Shown here: positions 17,166-26,605 of the stretch, in pieces | Position numbering within the stretch: the first letter of the stretch is position 1 | Layout: every line of letters begins with the position of its first letter | NCBI GenBank assembly: GCA_015272325.1 | Contig: JACYLU010000025.1 | Coordinates: 34,260-98,259, forward strand | Length of the DNA: 64,000 nucleotides | Source of the DNA: Synechococcales cyanobacterium C42_A2020_086 | GTDB lineage: Bacteria; Cyanobacteriota; Cyanobacteriia; Elainellales; Elainellaceae | Direction: 5' to 3' | Translations under genes and position numbers: made by a program | The notes under the pieces: generated by a model | What the model was told of the DNA's origin: nothing | The model's database searches: none | What the model saw: the letters and a program-made list of their open reading frames with translations, nothing else

Positions 17166-19883
17166 CTATCGCGTTGCCTGCCCAACGTAGCGCAAAATCC
17201 CGTTCGTGATGGCTCGCGCCAAATAGCGGTGATAGGCAGGATTGGCCAGACTCAAGGCATCAGCTTCTCCAGTGATAAATCCAATTTCCAGATGCACCGC
17301 CGGAATGGCCAACGAGCGCAGGAGATAGAAATGAGCGGTGCGAACCCCTCGGTCCTGCACATCGGGCAATTGGGTCAAGGATTTATGGATTGCCCAGGCC
17401 AGCTTGGCACTTTCAGATGCTCCAGGATAGTGGTAGGTTTCAATACCATTGATGTAGCGCCGCTTCTGCCAATCGGCATTGACATGGAGGCTAACCAGCA
17501 CTGCTGCCGCGACGGTTTTGGCCATTTCAGCCCGCTTTGTTAGGTCAACCTCGTGATCGCCCGGTCGGGTCAGCACGACTTCAATGCCCTGCTTGCGCAG
17601 AAACCCAGCGACTTCCCGCGCCACAGAGAGGGTAATAGATTTCTCCTGCAAGCTTGGCAGGGATCGGAGGGTCTCTGGTGCTCCGTCTATTGTCCCATCT
17701 GGGGTCAGGTTCATGGCTCCCGGCAGACGACCAGCCGGTTGATTGATGGTAGGAAATCCGGGCAGCACTCCGGGCGGCAAGCGAAGCGGCATCGAGGTAG
17801 ACGGTAGCAGCGGGGTTTCTTGAGGAACTGCTGCTCGCTCAGGCGATGGGCTTTGCGATGGCGTTGTCTGCGTGACCACCCCCTCATCTGCGCCGCCATG
17901 CCCCGGATCCAGCACCACAATTACAGGACGATCGGCGGCCAACGGCTGATCGGAGCGGGTCGGATCAACCCGGTAAGGAGAATCGAGCGCAGGCACTTGC
18001 CCCAAATACGCTAGAGCTTGATAGACCATGGCAGCAATTTCACCCCGCGTTGCGGCACGCATCGGCTGAAGTTGGTTTAGCTGCGGATAGTTCACGACCA
18101 ATCCTCGCTGGGTTGCGGCAGCAAGGGCAGTGGCAGCCGATGGTGGCACGGTGTGGGCATCGGTATAGCGGCTGAGGAGGTCCGGATCGCCCGGCGGCAG
18201 CTGTAGGGCCTCTGCCAGCGTTTGAAGCACCACCCAGCGCGGCACCGGCTGATCGAGATCGACCTGATCGGCAATGTTGTGCTGCAGGGTTCTGCCCAGG
18301 ATGGCTGCATAGTCGCGTCCGCTCAGCGGCTGATCAGGTTGAAAGTGCCCCTCGGCATTGCCAGCCATGACACCGTAGGTGGCGGCAGCGTGAATCAGCG
18401 GGGCGGCCCAGTGAGATGCAGCATCGGCAAAAGCCACCTGATCGAACCTTGGCCGCACTAGGTACGGCGAAACCACGGCCGCTGCTTGCCCCTGATAAAC
18501 GAGAGCTTGATAGAGCATCGCCACTGCCTCCGCTCGACTCAGGAGACCCAACGGCGCTAGCCATTGCGGATAGGGGCGCACCACAAGCCGGCATTGGGTA
18601 GCGGCAGCCACCGTGGCGGCAGCTGAACTGGGAATTTGGACCCGATCGCGGTAGACCTGTAGCCCGCTAGGTTCACCGCCTGGAAGGTGCAGCGCCTCAA
18701 CTAGCATCTGCAGCGCGCGCAGCCGAGTCAGCGGTCGGTCTGAGGCAAGAGCTGGTGCAACAGCCGTATCTGCCGCAGCACGAGTCAGCACAGACAACCA
18801 AGCCGAGAACGCTGCCTCGCTGACCGGAGCATCGGGATGAAACAGTCCAGCCTCTAGGTCGAGCGGTTGCCGCGTCTGCCAGGCCTGTACAAACTCGGCT
18901 GCCCAGTGCCCCTGCACATCGGGCGGGAGCTGAGACGAGCGAGAGCCACTGCTTTTCTGAGGGGCTGAAGGAAGCACTGGCGGTGCAGGAACTGCCGGAA
19001 TGCGCAGAGGGCACAACTCCACTAAACCGTTGAGTCTAGCGGGGCTAAGGGCGTTGCCCACCGAGACGATGGGAATCTCGGTCGCGTTACGCAGATCAAA
19101 CGTGCCGTTCTGCTGCCAGCGATTGCCGCCCTTTTCCAAAAGATTGCCTAAGTCGGGCTGGGCTTGACCCAACACCAGCAGCCCCTCGTCGCGATTGCGT
19201 TCCATGGCGTTGCTGCGCAAGACCGGACGTGCCTGCCCCGAGAGCAGAATGCCGCAGCGATTCTCCAGCAGTTGATTGCCGGCGACCAGCGGCCCAGCCT
19301 GATCGCCAATTGCCAGACCCAGACCATTGCCACGAAACAGGTTTTGCCGAATTTCTCCCTTGGCGCTGCGCACGAGAGTAAGGCCACTGGCTCTATTGTC
19401 CTGAAACAGCGTATTCGTGATGACTGGATTGGCGATACCCGTGACCAGCACCCCCTCCCGCTGGCAGCACAACAGTGTACAGCCGGCAATGGTTGGCTCA
19501 GTGGACTCGATCCAGATGCCCGTTCCCCGAGGCATTGGGTTCGTTACGGTCACACCCCGCAACTGCACCTCGTCTTGCAGCACCAGCGTTACCTGCTGTG
19601 ATCCAAAGTCCAGACTACTGTAGTCTCCACTGCCTACAATCACCACACCGCTGCCCTGCCCCACCAGATTGCCCACGAGGGTTAATCCGGGGGGAATCAC
19701 AATCGGAAACCGCTCGCCGCTGTCTAGACTGTATGTCCCTCGGGCTAAACGAATCGTCATGCCTGCTGTGGCTTGCTGCAAGGCTCGATGCACTGTCTTA
19801 AAAGGACTTGCCGCATCACCTGCCCCTGCGTCATTTCCCTGCTGTGGATGGACGTGAATTTCAATCGGGAATGGGGATTGCAT
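17166..19883 (-). CDS. beta-helix / SLH / N-acetylmuramoyl-L-alanine amidase fusion
   Basis: Large cell-wall protein of 905 residues. Residues 1-280 form a DUF1565-like right-handed parallel beta-helix (IHVHPQQGNDAGAG, then repeats such as NPVITNTLFQDNRASGL). About 315-640 hold S-layer-homology-like modules (HWAAEFVQAWQ, FADAASHWAAPLIHAA, MAGNAEGHFQPDQPLSGRDY) that could bind cell-wall polymers. From about 653 comes a zinc amidase_3 domain: VVLDPGHGG (His662), SLHVNADW (His800) and HLEIGF (Glu near 864). Between DPGHGGADEGV and the next core strand (KSITLSVAREVAGFL) lies a Pro-rich insert of about 80 residues. No N-terminal signal peptide is visible, odd for an enzyme of peptidoglycan. It would cut the bond between muramic acid and the stem peptide. 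Confidence 0.85.
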   Translation of the reverse strand: MQSPFPIEIHVHPQQGNDAGAGDAASPFKTVHRALQQATAGMTIRLARGTYSLDSGERFPIVIPPGLTLVGNLVGQGSGVVIVGSGDYSSLDFGSQQVTLVLQDEVQLRGVTVTNPMPRGTGIWIESTEPTIAGCTLLCCQREGVLVTGIANPVITNTLFQDNRASGLTLVRSAKGEIRQNLFRGNGLGLAIGDQAGPLVAGNQLLENRCGILLSGQARPVLRSNAMERNRDEGLLVLGQAQPDLGNLLEKGGNRWQQNGTFDLRNATEIPIVSVGNALSPARLNGLVELCPLRIPAVPAPPVLPSAPQKSSGSRSSQLPPDVQGHWAAEFVQAWQTRQPLDLEAGLFHPDAPVSEAAFSAWLSVLTRAAADTAVAPALASDRPLTRLRALQMLVEALHLPGGEPSGLQVYRDRVQIPSSAAATVAAATQCRLVVRPYPQWLAPLGLLSRAEAVAMLYQALVYQGQAAAVVSPYLVRPRFDQVAFADAASHWAAPLIHAAATYGVMAGNAEGHFQPDQPLSGRDYAAILGRTLQHNIADQVDLDQPVPRWVVLQTLAEALQLPPGDPDLLSRYTDAHTVPPSAATALAAATQRGLVVNYPQLNQLQPMRAATRGEIAAMVYQALAYLGQVPALDSPYRVDPTRSDQPLAADRPVIVVLDPGHGGADEGVVTQTTPSQSPSPERAAVPQETPLLPSTSMPLRLPPGVLPGFPTINQPAGRLPGAMNLTPDGTIDGAPETLRSLPSLQEKSITLSVAREVAGFLRKQGIEVVLTRPGDHEVDLTKRAEMAKTVAAAVLVSLHVNADWQKRRYINGIETYHYPGASESAKLAWAIHKSLTQLPDVQDRGVRTAHFYLLRSLAIPAVHLEIGFITGEADALSLANPAYHRYLARAITNGILRYVGQATR

Positions 19884-20092
19884 AATCGTCCGCCTGACAA
19901 GTCCATCGTGATTTTAGTCCTAATCTCCGATTGGGAGCGCCTAGACCGAAATCTCCCGTGGAGGATTGAGGGGTTTGTCGTTTGTAGCTGCAGCCGCTCG
20001 ATAGCTCGAATCCTGGGTATGATTGAGCCAAGGCAAAAACTGAGGGGCGGGTCAACCTTGAGGGCAAGCGGCGGCAATTGCCGTCAACAAGT

Positions 20093-20452
20093 ATGGTAAC
20101 GGTCGTTGTGGTGTGTAACGTGCTGATTGCGGCAGGCTGCTGGTACGTGGCTTGGCGAATGTGGCGATTACGACAGGCCCTGTCTCGGGCCGCAGAGGCG
20201 CTCATCTCAGCTGAGCGGAGCACCCGATGGGTACTGCATCAGGCACCATTGGTGATTGGGCAGCAACAGCAAGACACCCATCATCTGCGCTGGCAGTATC
20301 GGCAAGTCGAGCGGCGGCTGCGGCATGTTCAGCGGTTGATGACGCTGTTGGGATTGAGTCAACTGGTGTGGCGGCGGTGGCGACGTTATTCTAGTCGGGC
20401 ATCGCATGAGTTAACGGCTCGCTACTCAGCTAACAGCCGTCGTCTGGTTTGA
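20093..20452 (+). CDS. conserved small membrane protein, unknown function
   Basis: 119 residues from the ATG at 20093 (a TTG five codons earlier is less likely). One hydrophobic helix at the N terminus (TVVVVCNVLIAAGCWYVAW) is followed by a long, strongly basic helical region, rich in Arg and Gln with coiled-coil character (QQDTHHLRWQYRQVERRLRHVQRL). No catalytic motif. It is the first of three small membrane or helical proteins in a row on the same strand, including a YtxH protein; the first gap is 393 bp, so it may be transcribed separately. Confidence 0.7.
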   Translation: MVTVVVVCNVLIAAGCWYVAWRMWRLRQALSRAAEALISAERSTRWVLHQAPLVIGQQQQDTHHLRWQYRQVERRLRHVQRLMTLLGLSQLVWRRWRRYSSRASHELTARYSANSRRLV

Positions 20453-20845
20453 CTGTATTTTTTTCAACGTCTTTAATAACGTCATAGGTGCTTGACCGTG
20501 TGCTTAAGGTGTGGGGTAACGTCGGGGATGGATTCAGACGGTCTTAGGTGTTTTTGAAGTGGACATGGAATGAGTGGTCTGTCCCATAGCCAGCTGACAA
20601 TTGACCTTTTGCCATTGGACTCTATAGTGGGTAATAACAAGCGGGTAATAACGTGTGTCTGTGCGTCTGTCAGCCTATTGGTTAATTAAGCTATCAACTA
20701 GACGGCCGAGCTGGCAGTAAATGAAGTTTCAGTGTGCGTCCTGTGGGTTGGCTTCGCGGACAAACGCTGCTCCCGTTTCCCTCTTTTAATCTCTTGTAGA
20801 ACCCAGTAGAGCTAACTAAGACTCAAGCAATAAGACTTTAGAACC
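20453..20845. other. 393-bp spacer before ytxH-like gene
   Basis: No gene or hairpin terminator recognised. GGGTAATAAC occurs at 20629 and 20643. TTAATTAAGC near 20681 and the AT-rich bases after it may belong to a promoter, but no reliable -35/-10 pair was found. Confidence 0.5.
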
Positions 20846-21205
20846 ATGTCAGAGAACCGTGCTGGATCAACTGGAGGATTTGTTGGTGGCTTGCTGATCG
20901 GGGCTGCGGTGGGAGCAATCACCGGGCTGCTGTTGGCTCCTCGTTCGGGGCGCGAAACGCGGCAGTTGCTCCGCAAATCTGCTGATGCGTTGCCAGAACT
21001 GGCAGAGGACCTATCGACCAGCGTGCAGCTCCAAGCCGATCGCCTCTCTGAAACCGCTCTGCGGAACTGGGATGATACCCTGCTCCGCCTTCGGGAAGCA
21101 ATTGCGGCCGGCCTAGAGGCTAGCCAGCGAGAGTACCAGACGTTAGAAGGGTTGGATCCCAAACCCTCGACCGATACTCGCCCGCCCGCTCATGAGACTA
21201 AATAA
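20846..21205 (+). CDS. YtxH domain-containing protein
   Basis: 119 residues. The N-terminal hydrophobic, Gly-rich helix GFVGGLLIGAAVGAITGLLLA followed by PRSGRETRQLL is the YtxH hallmark. The rest is amphipathic helix and a polar tail. Function unknown; relatives are stress-associated or membrane-curvature proteins in other bacteria. It ends 7 bp before the next gene, with which it surely forms an operon. ATG start; weak ribosome site. Confidence 0.85.
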   Translation: MSENRAGSTGGFVGGLLIGAAVGAITGLLLAPRSGRETRQLLRKSADALPELAEDLSTSVQLQADRLSETALRNWDDTLLRLREAIAAGLEASQREYQTLEGLDPKPSTDTRPPAHETK

Positions 21206-21212
21206 CTAGGCA

Positions 21213-21749
21213 GTGCCGGTGGTAGATCCTCTTGTTTGGCTGAGTTTGTCGTTTTTATTAGTTGCCGTTAGTTTAACGGCGGTGCTTGTAGCGGCTTTGC
21301 CAGCGCTGCAAGAACTGGCCCGGGCGGCTCGGAGCGCCGAAAAATTATTTGATACCCTCAGCCGCGAGCTGCCGCCGACTCTAGAAGCCATTCGGCTGAC
21401 GGGGACAGAGATCACGAATCTCACGGATGACCTGTCTCAAAATGTTCAAGCCGCAGGACGGGTGATCAATCAGGTTGATCAAAGTGTGGCTGGTGTGAGA
21501 CAGCAGGCCCAGCAGGCGCAAACCTCGACTCGTAGCGTTGTTGCGGGGATTAAGGCTGCCTGGCAAGCCTGGAATCGCCCGCCGGCATCGCGCCGTTCCT
21601 ATCCTGCCGCTAGAACTAGCGCCGACTACTTACCCCCCTCTACAGCCCGCGAGTTTGAACCCAATCTGCCACAGTATTCTGCCGAACCAGACTCCTCCTA
21701 TCTCGATGACCGGCATCAGCGGAATCCAGACTATCCCTCGGAGCAGTAG
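21213..21749 (+). CDS. DUF948-like membrane protein, unknown function
   Basis: 178 residues starting at GTG (a second in-frame GTG lies two codons on). One membrane helix (LVWLSLSFLLVAVSLTAVLVAAL) is followed by a long heptad-like helical region (about 30-115, LTGTEITNLTDDLSQNVQAAGRVINQVDQ) and then a disordered Pro/Ser/Tyr-rich tail. The layout resembles DUF948 proteins, often found beside YtxH proteins. Seven bases separate it from the ytxH-like gene. No enzyme motif. Confidence 0.75.
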   Translation: MPVVDPLVWLSLSFLLVAVSLTAVLVAALPALQELARAARSAEKLFDTLSRELPPTLEAIRLTGTEITNLTDDLSQNVQAAGRVINQVDQSVAGVRQQAQQAQTSTRSVVAGIKAAWQAWNRPPASRRSYPAARTSADYLPPSTAREFEPNLPQYSAEPDSSYLDDRHQRNPDYPSEQ

Positions 21750-22148
21750 AGAGTGGAACACCACCTCAGACTGCCGCTACCGACAACAGCCAAGAGGCTG
21801 GGAACTGCCCTAGCAGTGAATCGGCCGATAGAACGGTTGTGTTCCTTGCTTTGGTGTGGCAGACAGCGTCTCTGTGTGCTGCGTAGGTGGTCTCTAGCAA
21901 TAGAAGTACAGAAGTAACGAGGTGAAGAGATTGCGTATAGAGATTGACGCCTCTAGCAACGGCTCTTTAGTATGATTAATATGAGATTAAAGTAAATAAA
22001 TGTAACGTTTGGTGGATAGCTCTTAACGGATAGCTCTCTGCTGGCTCTTCTTTAAACGAACTCGTTAATAATTTTGGGGCGCTGCTAGCGCTGCCGTGCA
22101 GTTCTCAGCTTGCTTCTCCCTCTGCTTGATCCCTTTGCCTGATTACCG
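21750..22148. other. 399-bp spacer
   Basis: No gene found. GGATAGCTCT is repeated at 22014 and 22028. The AT-rich part around 21970-22010 (TATGATTAATATGAG) is the most likely promoter area for the TPM gene, without a clear consensus. Confidence 0.5.
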
Positions 22149-22949
22149 ATGTCTAACATTCATCTGAACCGTTTATTCAAGGTTTTCGCTGTTTGGTCAA
22201 TCGTGCTCCTGACCTGGATGACGGCTCCCGGAGCTGAAGCCTACGATAACCCCGACCTGCTTCCAGATCGCTTGACCCCTGTGATCGATTTGGCAGATTC
22301 GTTAACCAGCGTGCAGCAAGAGGCGTTAGAGCGCGATCTCAACGAGTTTGAAGCTGAAACGGGTTGGAAACTGCGGGTGCTGACGCAATTTGATCGCACT
22401 CCAGGACGCGCCGTCAAGGAATTTTGGGGGTTGGACGATCGCAGCGTCATGCTGGTAGCCGATCCTAGAGGCGGCAATTTACTCAATTTCAGTGTGGGCG
22501 ATGCCCTGTTCGATTTGCTGCCCCGTACCTTCTGGATTGAGCTGCAAACGCGCTTCGGCAACCAGTTTTTTGTCCGCGACAATGGTGAGGATGCTTCGAT
22601 TCTGGGCGCGCTCGAGTCGATTAAGACCTGCCTACGACAGAATGGCTGCAGTGTGGTGCCAGGTCTGCCTCGCGAGCAATGGATTCTGACGTTAATTACC
22701 TCCGTGATCGGCGGGGTTGTCTTCGGGTTTGCGGCTCATCCTCGAGAAGCGGGTAAAGCCTTCTCCTGGCAGTGGGCGTTGATTTTCTCACCACTCTGGG
22801 GCATCTTGTTCATCGCCTTTGGAATTGGTCCGGTGGTAACGCGCACCACAGACTGGTTGCCGCTGATGCGAAATGTTGCTGGTTTTGCTTTGGGTGCGCT
22901 GGTTGCTTATCTATCGCCGATGTTTTCTTCGTCAGCATCTGAAACTTAG
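22149..22949 (+). CDS. TPM domain-containing membrane protein
   Basis: 266 residues with a cleavable-looking signal (LFKVFAVWSIVLLTWMTAPGAEA), a TPM domain (about 33-150; LPDRLTPVIDLADSLTSVQQE, GWKLRVLTQFDRTPGRAV, DRSVMLVADPRGG) and two or three C-terminal membrane helices (WILTLITSVIGGVVFGFAA, WALIFSPLWGILFIAFGIG, VAGFALGALVAYLSPM). TPM domains occur in TLP18.3/Psb32, which helps photosystem II repair; this protein is a different, membrane-anchored relative conserved in cyanobacteria and plants, so a thylakoid role is a reasonable inference. ATG start. Confidence 0.82.
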   Translation: MSNIHLNRLFKVFAVWSIVLLTWMTAPGAEAYDNPDLLPDRLTPVIDLADSLTSVQQEALERDLNEFEAETGWKLRVLTQFDRTPGRAVKEFWGLDDRSVMLVADPRGGNLLNFSVGDALFDLLPRTFWIELQTRFGNQFFVRDNGEDASILGALESIKTCLRQNGCSVVPGLPREQWILTLITSVIGGVVFGFAAHPREAGKAFSWQWALIFSPLWGILFIAFGIGPVVTRTTDWLPLMRNVAGFALGALVAYLSPMFSSSASET

Positions 22950-23076
22950 CGCTGGCTGCCTCGGTTGAAACTTGCTGCAATTCTAAAAACATCTCTTGAT
23001 CTCCTGCTTCCCCTTCCCGAAAGTGGAATAATGGTTCGGTACTGGATTTGGTCGCGTTGGGGTAGCTGGGGTTGTA

Positions 23077-23700
23077 ATGGAGTGGCATACAACAGACGCT
23101 CAGAGCTTGAGCATTATTGACCGCGAGATCGGCGAGCATGGCTTTTCGCCCTCAGAATATGAGATTGTCCGCAGAGTGATCTATGCCACTGCGGATTTTG
23201 AATATAAATCGTTGATTCGGTTTTCGGATCAAGCCCTGCAATCTGGAGCGGCGGCACTCGCGGCTCGCAGTACTATTGTCGTCGATGTGCCGATGGTGCA
23301 AGTGGGCATTACGCCTTTAATTCAAAACACCTTTGTTAACCCGGTGTATTGCAGTATGGAAGCCCTGACTCGCCCCCAACGCGATAAAACGCGAGTCGCT
23401 TGGGGGATGGAAACCCTAGCCCGCCGCTACCCAGAGGCAATTTTTGTGGTGGGGCAGGCACAAACAGCCCTCACGTCTCTGGTTGAGCTGATTGAAGCTG
23501 AGGAAGTGAAACCTGCTCTGGTGGTAGGCACTCCAGCCGGATTTGTGGGGGTTGATGTGGCGGTTGATCGCCTGAAAGATTCTCTCGTGCCTCATATTCG
23601 CATTGAGGGGCGCAAAGGCAGTGCTGTCGTAGCGGCAGCGATTGTGAACGGGCTGGTCGATCTAGCCTGGCAAGCTTACGGCAAAGAAAGCAGTAGCTGA
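23077..23700 (+). CDS. cobH: precorrin-8X methylmutase
   Basis: Cobalamin (corrin ring) biosynthesis: moves the C-11 methyl group to C-12, giving hydrogenobyrinate or cobyrinate. 207 residues with the family path SIIDREIGEHGFSPSEYEIVRRVIYATADFEY, ALAARSTIVVDVPMVQVGI, EAIFVVGQAQTALTSLVELI, PALVVGTPAGFVGV and GRKGSAVVAAAIVNGL. ATG start with GGGGTAGC upstream. No other cobalamin genes lie in the window. The B12-dependent ribonucleotide reductase at 35 kb is one consumer of the product. Confidence 0.93.
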   Translation: MEWHTTDAQSLSIIDREIGEHGFSPSEYEIVRRVIYATADFEYKSLIRFSDQALQSGAAALAARSTIVVDVPMVQVGITPLIQNTFVNPVYCSMEALTRPQRDKTRVAWGMETLARRYPEAIFVVGQAQTALTSLVELIEAEEVKPALVVGTPAGFVGVDVAVDRLKDSLVPHIRIEGRKGSAVVAAAIVNGLVDLAWQAYGKESSS

Positions 23701-24157
23701 GACTGCAATGCTGGGAAACTAGGGGGAAGTATCTGAGATGGGACCCCAATCAGGCACTATTAGAAAGCCATTAGAAATAATTATGATGTAGGTGCAATTC
23801 CGCTTATTCTTGTCGGTAGGTTGCCGATGTCCGTTTCAGATGTCCATTCAAGATATCCGTTCAAAAGATTTAGGAATTGAGAGTTGCCCCGCAATTTGCT
23901 ACTCTCTGTTAAAGTTTGTTGTAAATTGTTCATAAAATTTAGCCTTCGTGGTAACTCTAGCTTCCTTCTGCGACACTCGCTTAAGTATTTATTTTGCGGC
24001 TAATCTCTTTTCCTCGAGGGGGTTGCGGCGCAAACTTTAGGTGTAGGCTGGTTTGGGGCAGAAAAGGCGGTTTGCAGGTATCCCCTGCTGATAGCCCTGT
24101 TAACAGCGTCAACTCTAGTAACACTCGCTCAGTAAATCGATTTAGGCAGGTGACTAC
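23701..24157. other. 457-bp spacer upstream of glgB
   Basis: No gene called. It holds three imperfect 13-bp copies at 23826-23864. GTTAAAGTTTGTTGTAAATTGTTCATAAAATTT near 23910 is AT-rich and may include the glgB promoter. A 93-codon frame at 23994 overlaps glgB in another frame and is discarded. Confidence 0.5.
23826..23864. repeat. 13-bp unit, three imperfect tandem copies
   Basis: GATGTCCGTTTCA, GATGTCCATTCAA and GATATCCGTTCAA follow each other directly; neighbouring copies differ at two positions each. Confidence 0.82.
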
Positions 24158-26497
24158 ATGTCAACGACCGTTGCGTCAGAGCAGATTGATCGGATTGTTT
24201 GGAACCAGCATCACGATCCATTTGAGGTATTGGGACCTCATCAAGTGCAGCAAAATGGCAAATCTGTTTGGGTAGTAAGGGCTTATCTGCCGCGGGCAAA
24301 CGCAGCGTGGGTGGTTTGTCCCGAAGAGCGGCAAGAATACCCGATGCAGTCGATTTATCATCCCAATTTTTTTGAGTGTACGTTAGAGCGAGAACATCTC
24401 AACAACTATCAGCTGCGGATTCGGGAAGGAGACCATGAGCGAGTCATCTACGATCCCTACGCTTTCCGGTCGCCTCTGCTCACCGACTTTGATATCCACC
24501 TGTTTGCTGAAGGAAATCACCACCGCATCTATGAAAAGCTGGGGGCGCATCTCACCGAGATCAACGGTATTTCCGGCGTCTACTTTGCCGTCTGGGCCCC
24601 TAACGCCCGAAATGTCTCTGTTCTAGGAGATTTTAACCACTGGGATGGGCGCGATCACCAGATGCGGGTTCGCAACAACGGCATTTGGGAGCTGTTCATT
24701 CCCGGCTTGCAGCCCGGCACTATCTACAAATACGAAGTCAAAAACCAGGCAGGTCATATCTACGAAAAATCCGACCCCTACGGCTTCCAGCAGGAGGTGC
24801 GGCCCAAGACCGCCTCGATCGTGACGGATCTAGACTCTTACACCTGGCACGATGACGACTGGATGGAAGCGCGGCGTCATACTGATCCCCTGACACAGCC
24901 GATTTCGGTGTATGAGGTGCATTTAGGCTCCTGGATGCACGGTTCGGTAGATGATCCGGCTCGCACACCCGACGGGGAAATCATTCCGCCGGTGCCGGTG
25001 GCAGATTTGAAGCCGTCGGCGCGGTTTTTGACCTATCGTGAACTGGCTGAGAAGCTGATTCCCTACGTTAAGGAGCTAGGCTTTACCCACATTGAGCTGC
25101 TGCCGGTAGCTGAGCACCCGTTTGATGGCTCCTGGGGCTACCAAGTCACAGGCTATTATGCCGCCACATCGCGCTATGGCACACCCCAAGATCTGATGTA
25201 CTTTATCGACCAGTGTCACCAGAATGGCATTGGCGTGATTGTAGACTGGGTGCCAGGTCACTTTCCTAAAGACGGGCATGGACTCGCCAATTTCGACGGT
25301 ACGGCGCTCTACGAATATGCAGATCCGCGCATCGGCGAGCACAAGGAATGGGGTACTCTCGTCTTCAATTACGGCCGCAACGAGGTGCGCAATTTCCTAG
25401 TTGCTAATGCCCTATTCTGGTTCGATAAGTACCATATCGATGGGATTCGGGTAGATGCCGTTGCCTCGATGCTCTACCGCGACTATCTGCGCAAACCCGG
25501 CGAATGGACTGCAAACCAGTACGGCGGTCGCGAGCACATTGAAGCCGCTGACTTTCTGCGGCAGCTGAACCATCTCATCTTCAGCTATTTCCCAGGCATC
25601 GTCTCAATTGCGGAAGAATCGACCACCTGGCCGATGGTGTCCTGGCCGACCTACGTGGGCGGCTTGGGGTTCAACTTGAAGTGGAATATGGGCTGGATGC
25701 ACGACATGCTGGACTACTTCCACATGGACCCGTGGTTCCGCCAGTTCCACCAAAACAACGTCACCTTCAGCATCATGTACGCCTTCAGCGAGAACTTTAT
25801 GCTGGCGCTGTCGCACGATGAGGTGGTGCATGGCAAAAGCCCAATGATCGGCAAGATGCCTGGCGACGAGTGGCAAAAGTACGCCAACCTGCGCTGCCTC
25901 TACACCTACATGTTCACCCACCCCGGTAAGAAAACGCTGTTCATGAGCATGGAGTTTGGGCAGTGGACCGAGTGGAACGTCTGGGGCGATCTGGAATGGC
26001 ACCTGCTGCAATTTGAGCCGCATCAAAAGCTGAAGTACTTCATGAGCCGCCTGAATCAGCTCTATCGCAGTGAGCCGGCACTGTATACTCAGGATTTTTC
26101 GTTCGATGGTTTTGAATGGATCGACTGTAGCGACAACCGCCACAGCGTGGTGTCGTTCATCCGCAAAGCCAAAGATTCGGACGATTATGTGATTACCATC
26201 TGCAACTTCACGCCGCAGCCTCACTCGCACTATCGCGTAGGCGTTCCTGACTTTGGCTTCTACACCGAGCTGTTTAATAGCGATGCCCGCGAGTATGGTG
26301 GCAGCAATATGGGCAACTTGGGCGGCAAATGGGCTGAGGAGTGGTCGTTCCATAACCGCCCCTATTCGCTGGATCTGTGTTTGCCGCCCCTCGGTGTGTT
26401 AGTGCTGAAGCTAGATCGCCAGAAAACCGAAGAAGCGCTGCGCGCTCGGGGAATGACGGAGCAGGCAGCACTCGATGAAGCGGCAGGAGACCCTTGA
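24158..26497 (+). CDS. glgB: 1,4-alpha-glucan branching enzyme
   Basis: Introduces alpha-1,6 branches into glycogen. 779 residues, usual cyanobacterial length. An N-terminal N1 module (DPFEVLGPHQ) and a CBM48 domain (GVYFAVWAPNARNVSVLGDFN) precede the GH13 barrel with HIELLPVAEHPFDGSWGYQ, DWVPGHFPKD, DGIRVDAVASML (nucleophile Asp433), VSIAEESTTWPMV (acid/base Glu) and LALSHDEVVHGK. A C-terminal beta domain ends in LGVLVLKLDR. The ATG is preceded by GGCAGGTGAC. Glycogen is the main carbon store in cyanobacteria; the GH13 enzyme at 2 kb may act on related glucans. Confidence 0.96.
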   Translation: MSTTVASEQIDRIVWNQHHDPFEVLGPHQVQQNGKSVWVVRAYLPRANAAWVVCPEERQEYPMQSIYHPNFFECTLEREHLNNYQLRIREGDHERVIYDPYAFRSPLLTDFDIHLFAEGNHHRIYEKLGAHLTEINGISGVYFAVWAPNARNVSVLGDFNHWDGRDHQMRVRNNGIWELFIPGLQPGTIYKYEVKNQAGHIYEKSDPYGFQQEVRPKTASIVTDLDSYTWHDDDWMEARRHTDPLTQPISVYEVHLGSWMHGSVDDPARTPDGEIIPPVPVADLKPSARFLTYRELAEKLIPYVKELGFTHIELLPVAEHPFDGSWGYQVTGYYAATSRYGTPQDLMYFIDQCHQNGIGVIVDWVPGHFPKDGHGLANFDGTALYEYADPRIGEHKEWGTLVFNYGRNEVRNFLVANALFWFDKYHIDGIRVDAVASMLYRDYLRKPGEWTANQYGGREHIEAADFLRQLNHLIFSYFPGIVSIAEESTTWPMVSWPTYVGGLGFNLKWNMGWMHDMLDYFHMDPWFRQFHQNNVTFSIMYAFSENFMLALSHDEVVHGKSPMIGKMPGDEWQKYANLRCLYTYMFTHPGKKTLFMSMEFGQWTEWNVWGDLEWHLLQFEPHQKLKYFMSRLNQLYRSEPALYTQDFSFDGFEWIDCSDNRHSVVSFIRKAKDSDDYVITICNFTPQPHSHYRVGVPDFGFYTELFNSDAREYGGSNMGNLGGKWAEEWSFHNRPYSLDLCLPPLGVLVLKLDRQKTEEALRARGMTEQAALDEAAGDP

Positions 26498-26522
26498 GCA
26501 GTCTTAGAGCCTAGATTGACGC

Positions 26523-26547
26523 ATACAGTCATATACAGTCATACAGT
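26523..26547. repeat. 10-bp tandem duplication
   Basis: ATACAGTCAT occurs twice, then a partial third copy (ACAGT). It lies in the 108-bp convergent gap between glgB and putA, just after the glgB stop. Confidence 0.82.
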
Positions 26548-26605
26548 GTGATGTCAGGGATGTTGAGAGCTAGAGGGCACCCAGCTTGATGCCCGCTCCT
26601 CAGCG

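Noticed and set aside
25604..26353. 249-codon open frame opposite glgB
   Set aside because: Shadow of a GC-rich, codon-biased gene; product is Val/Ala/His-rich without family likeness.
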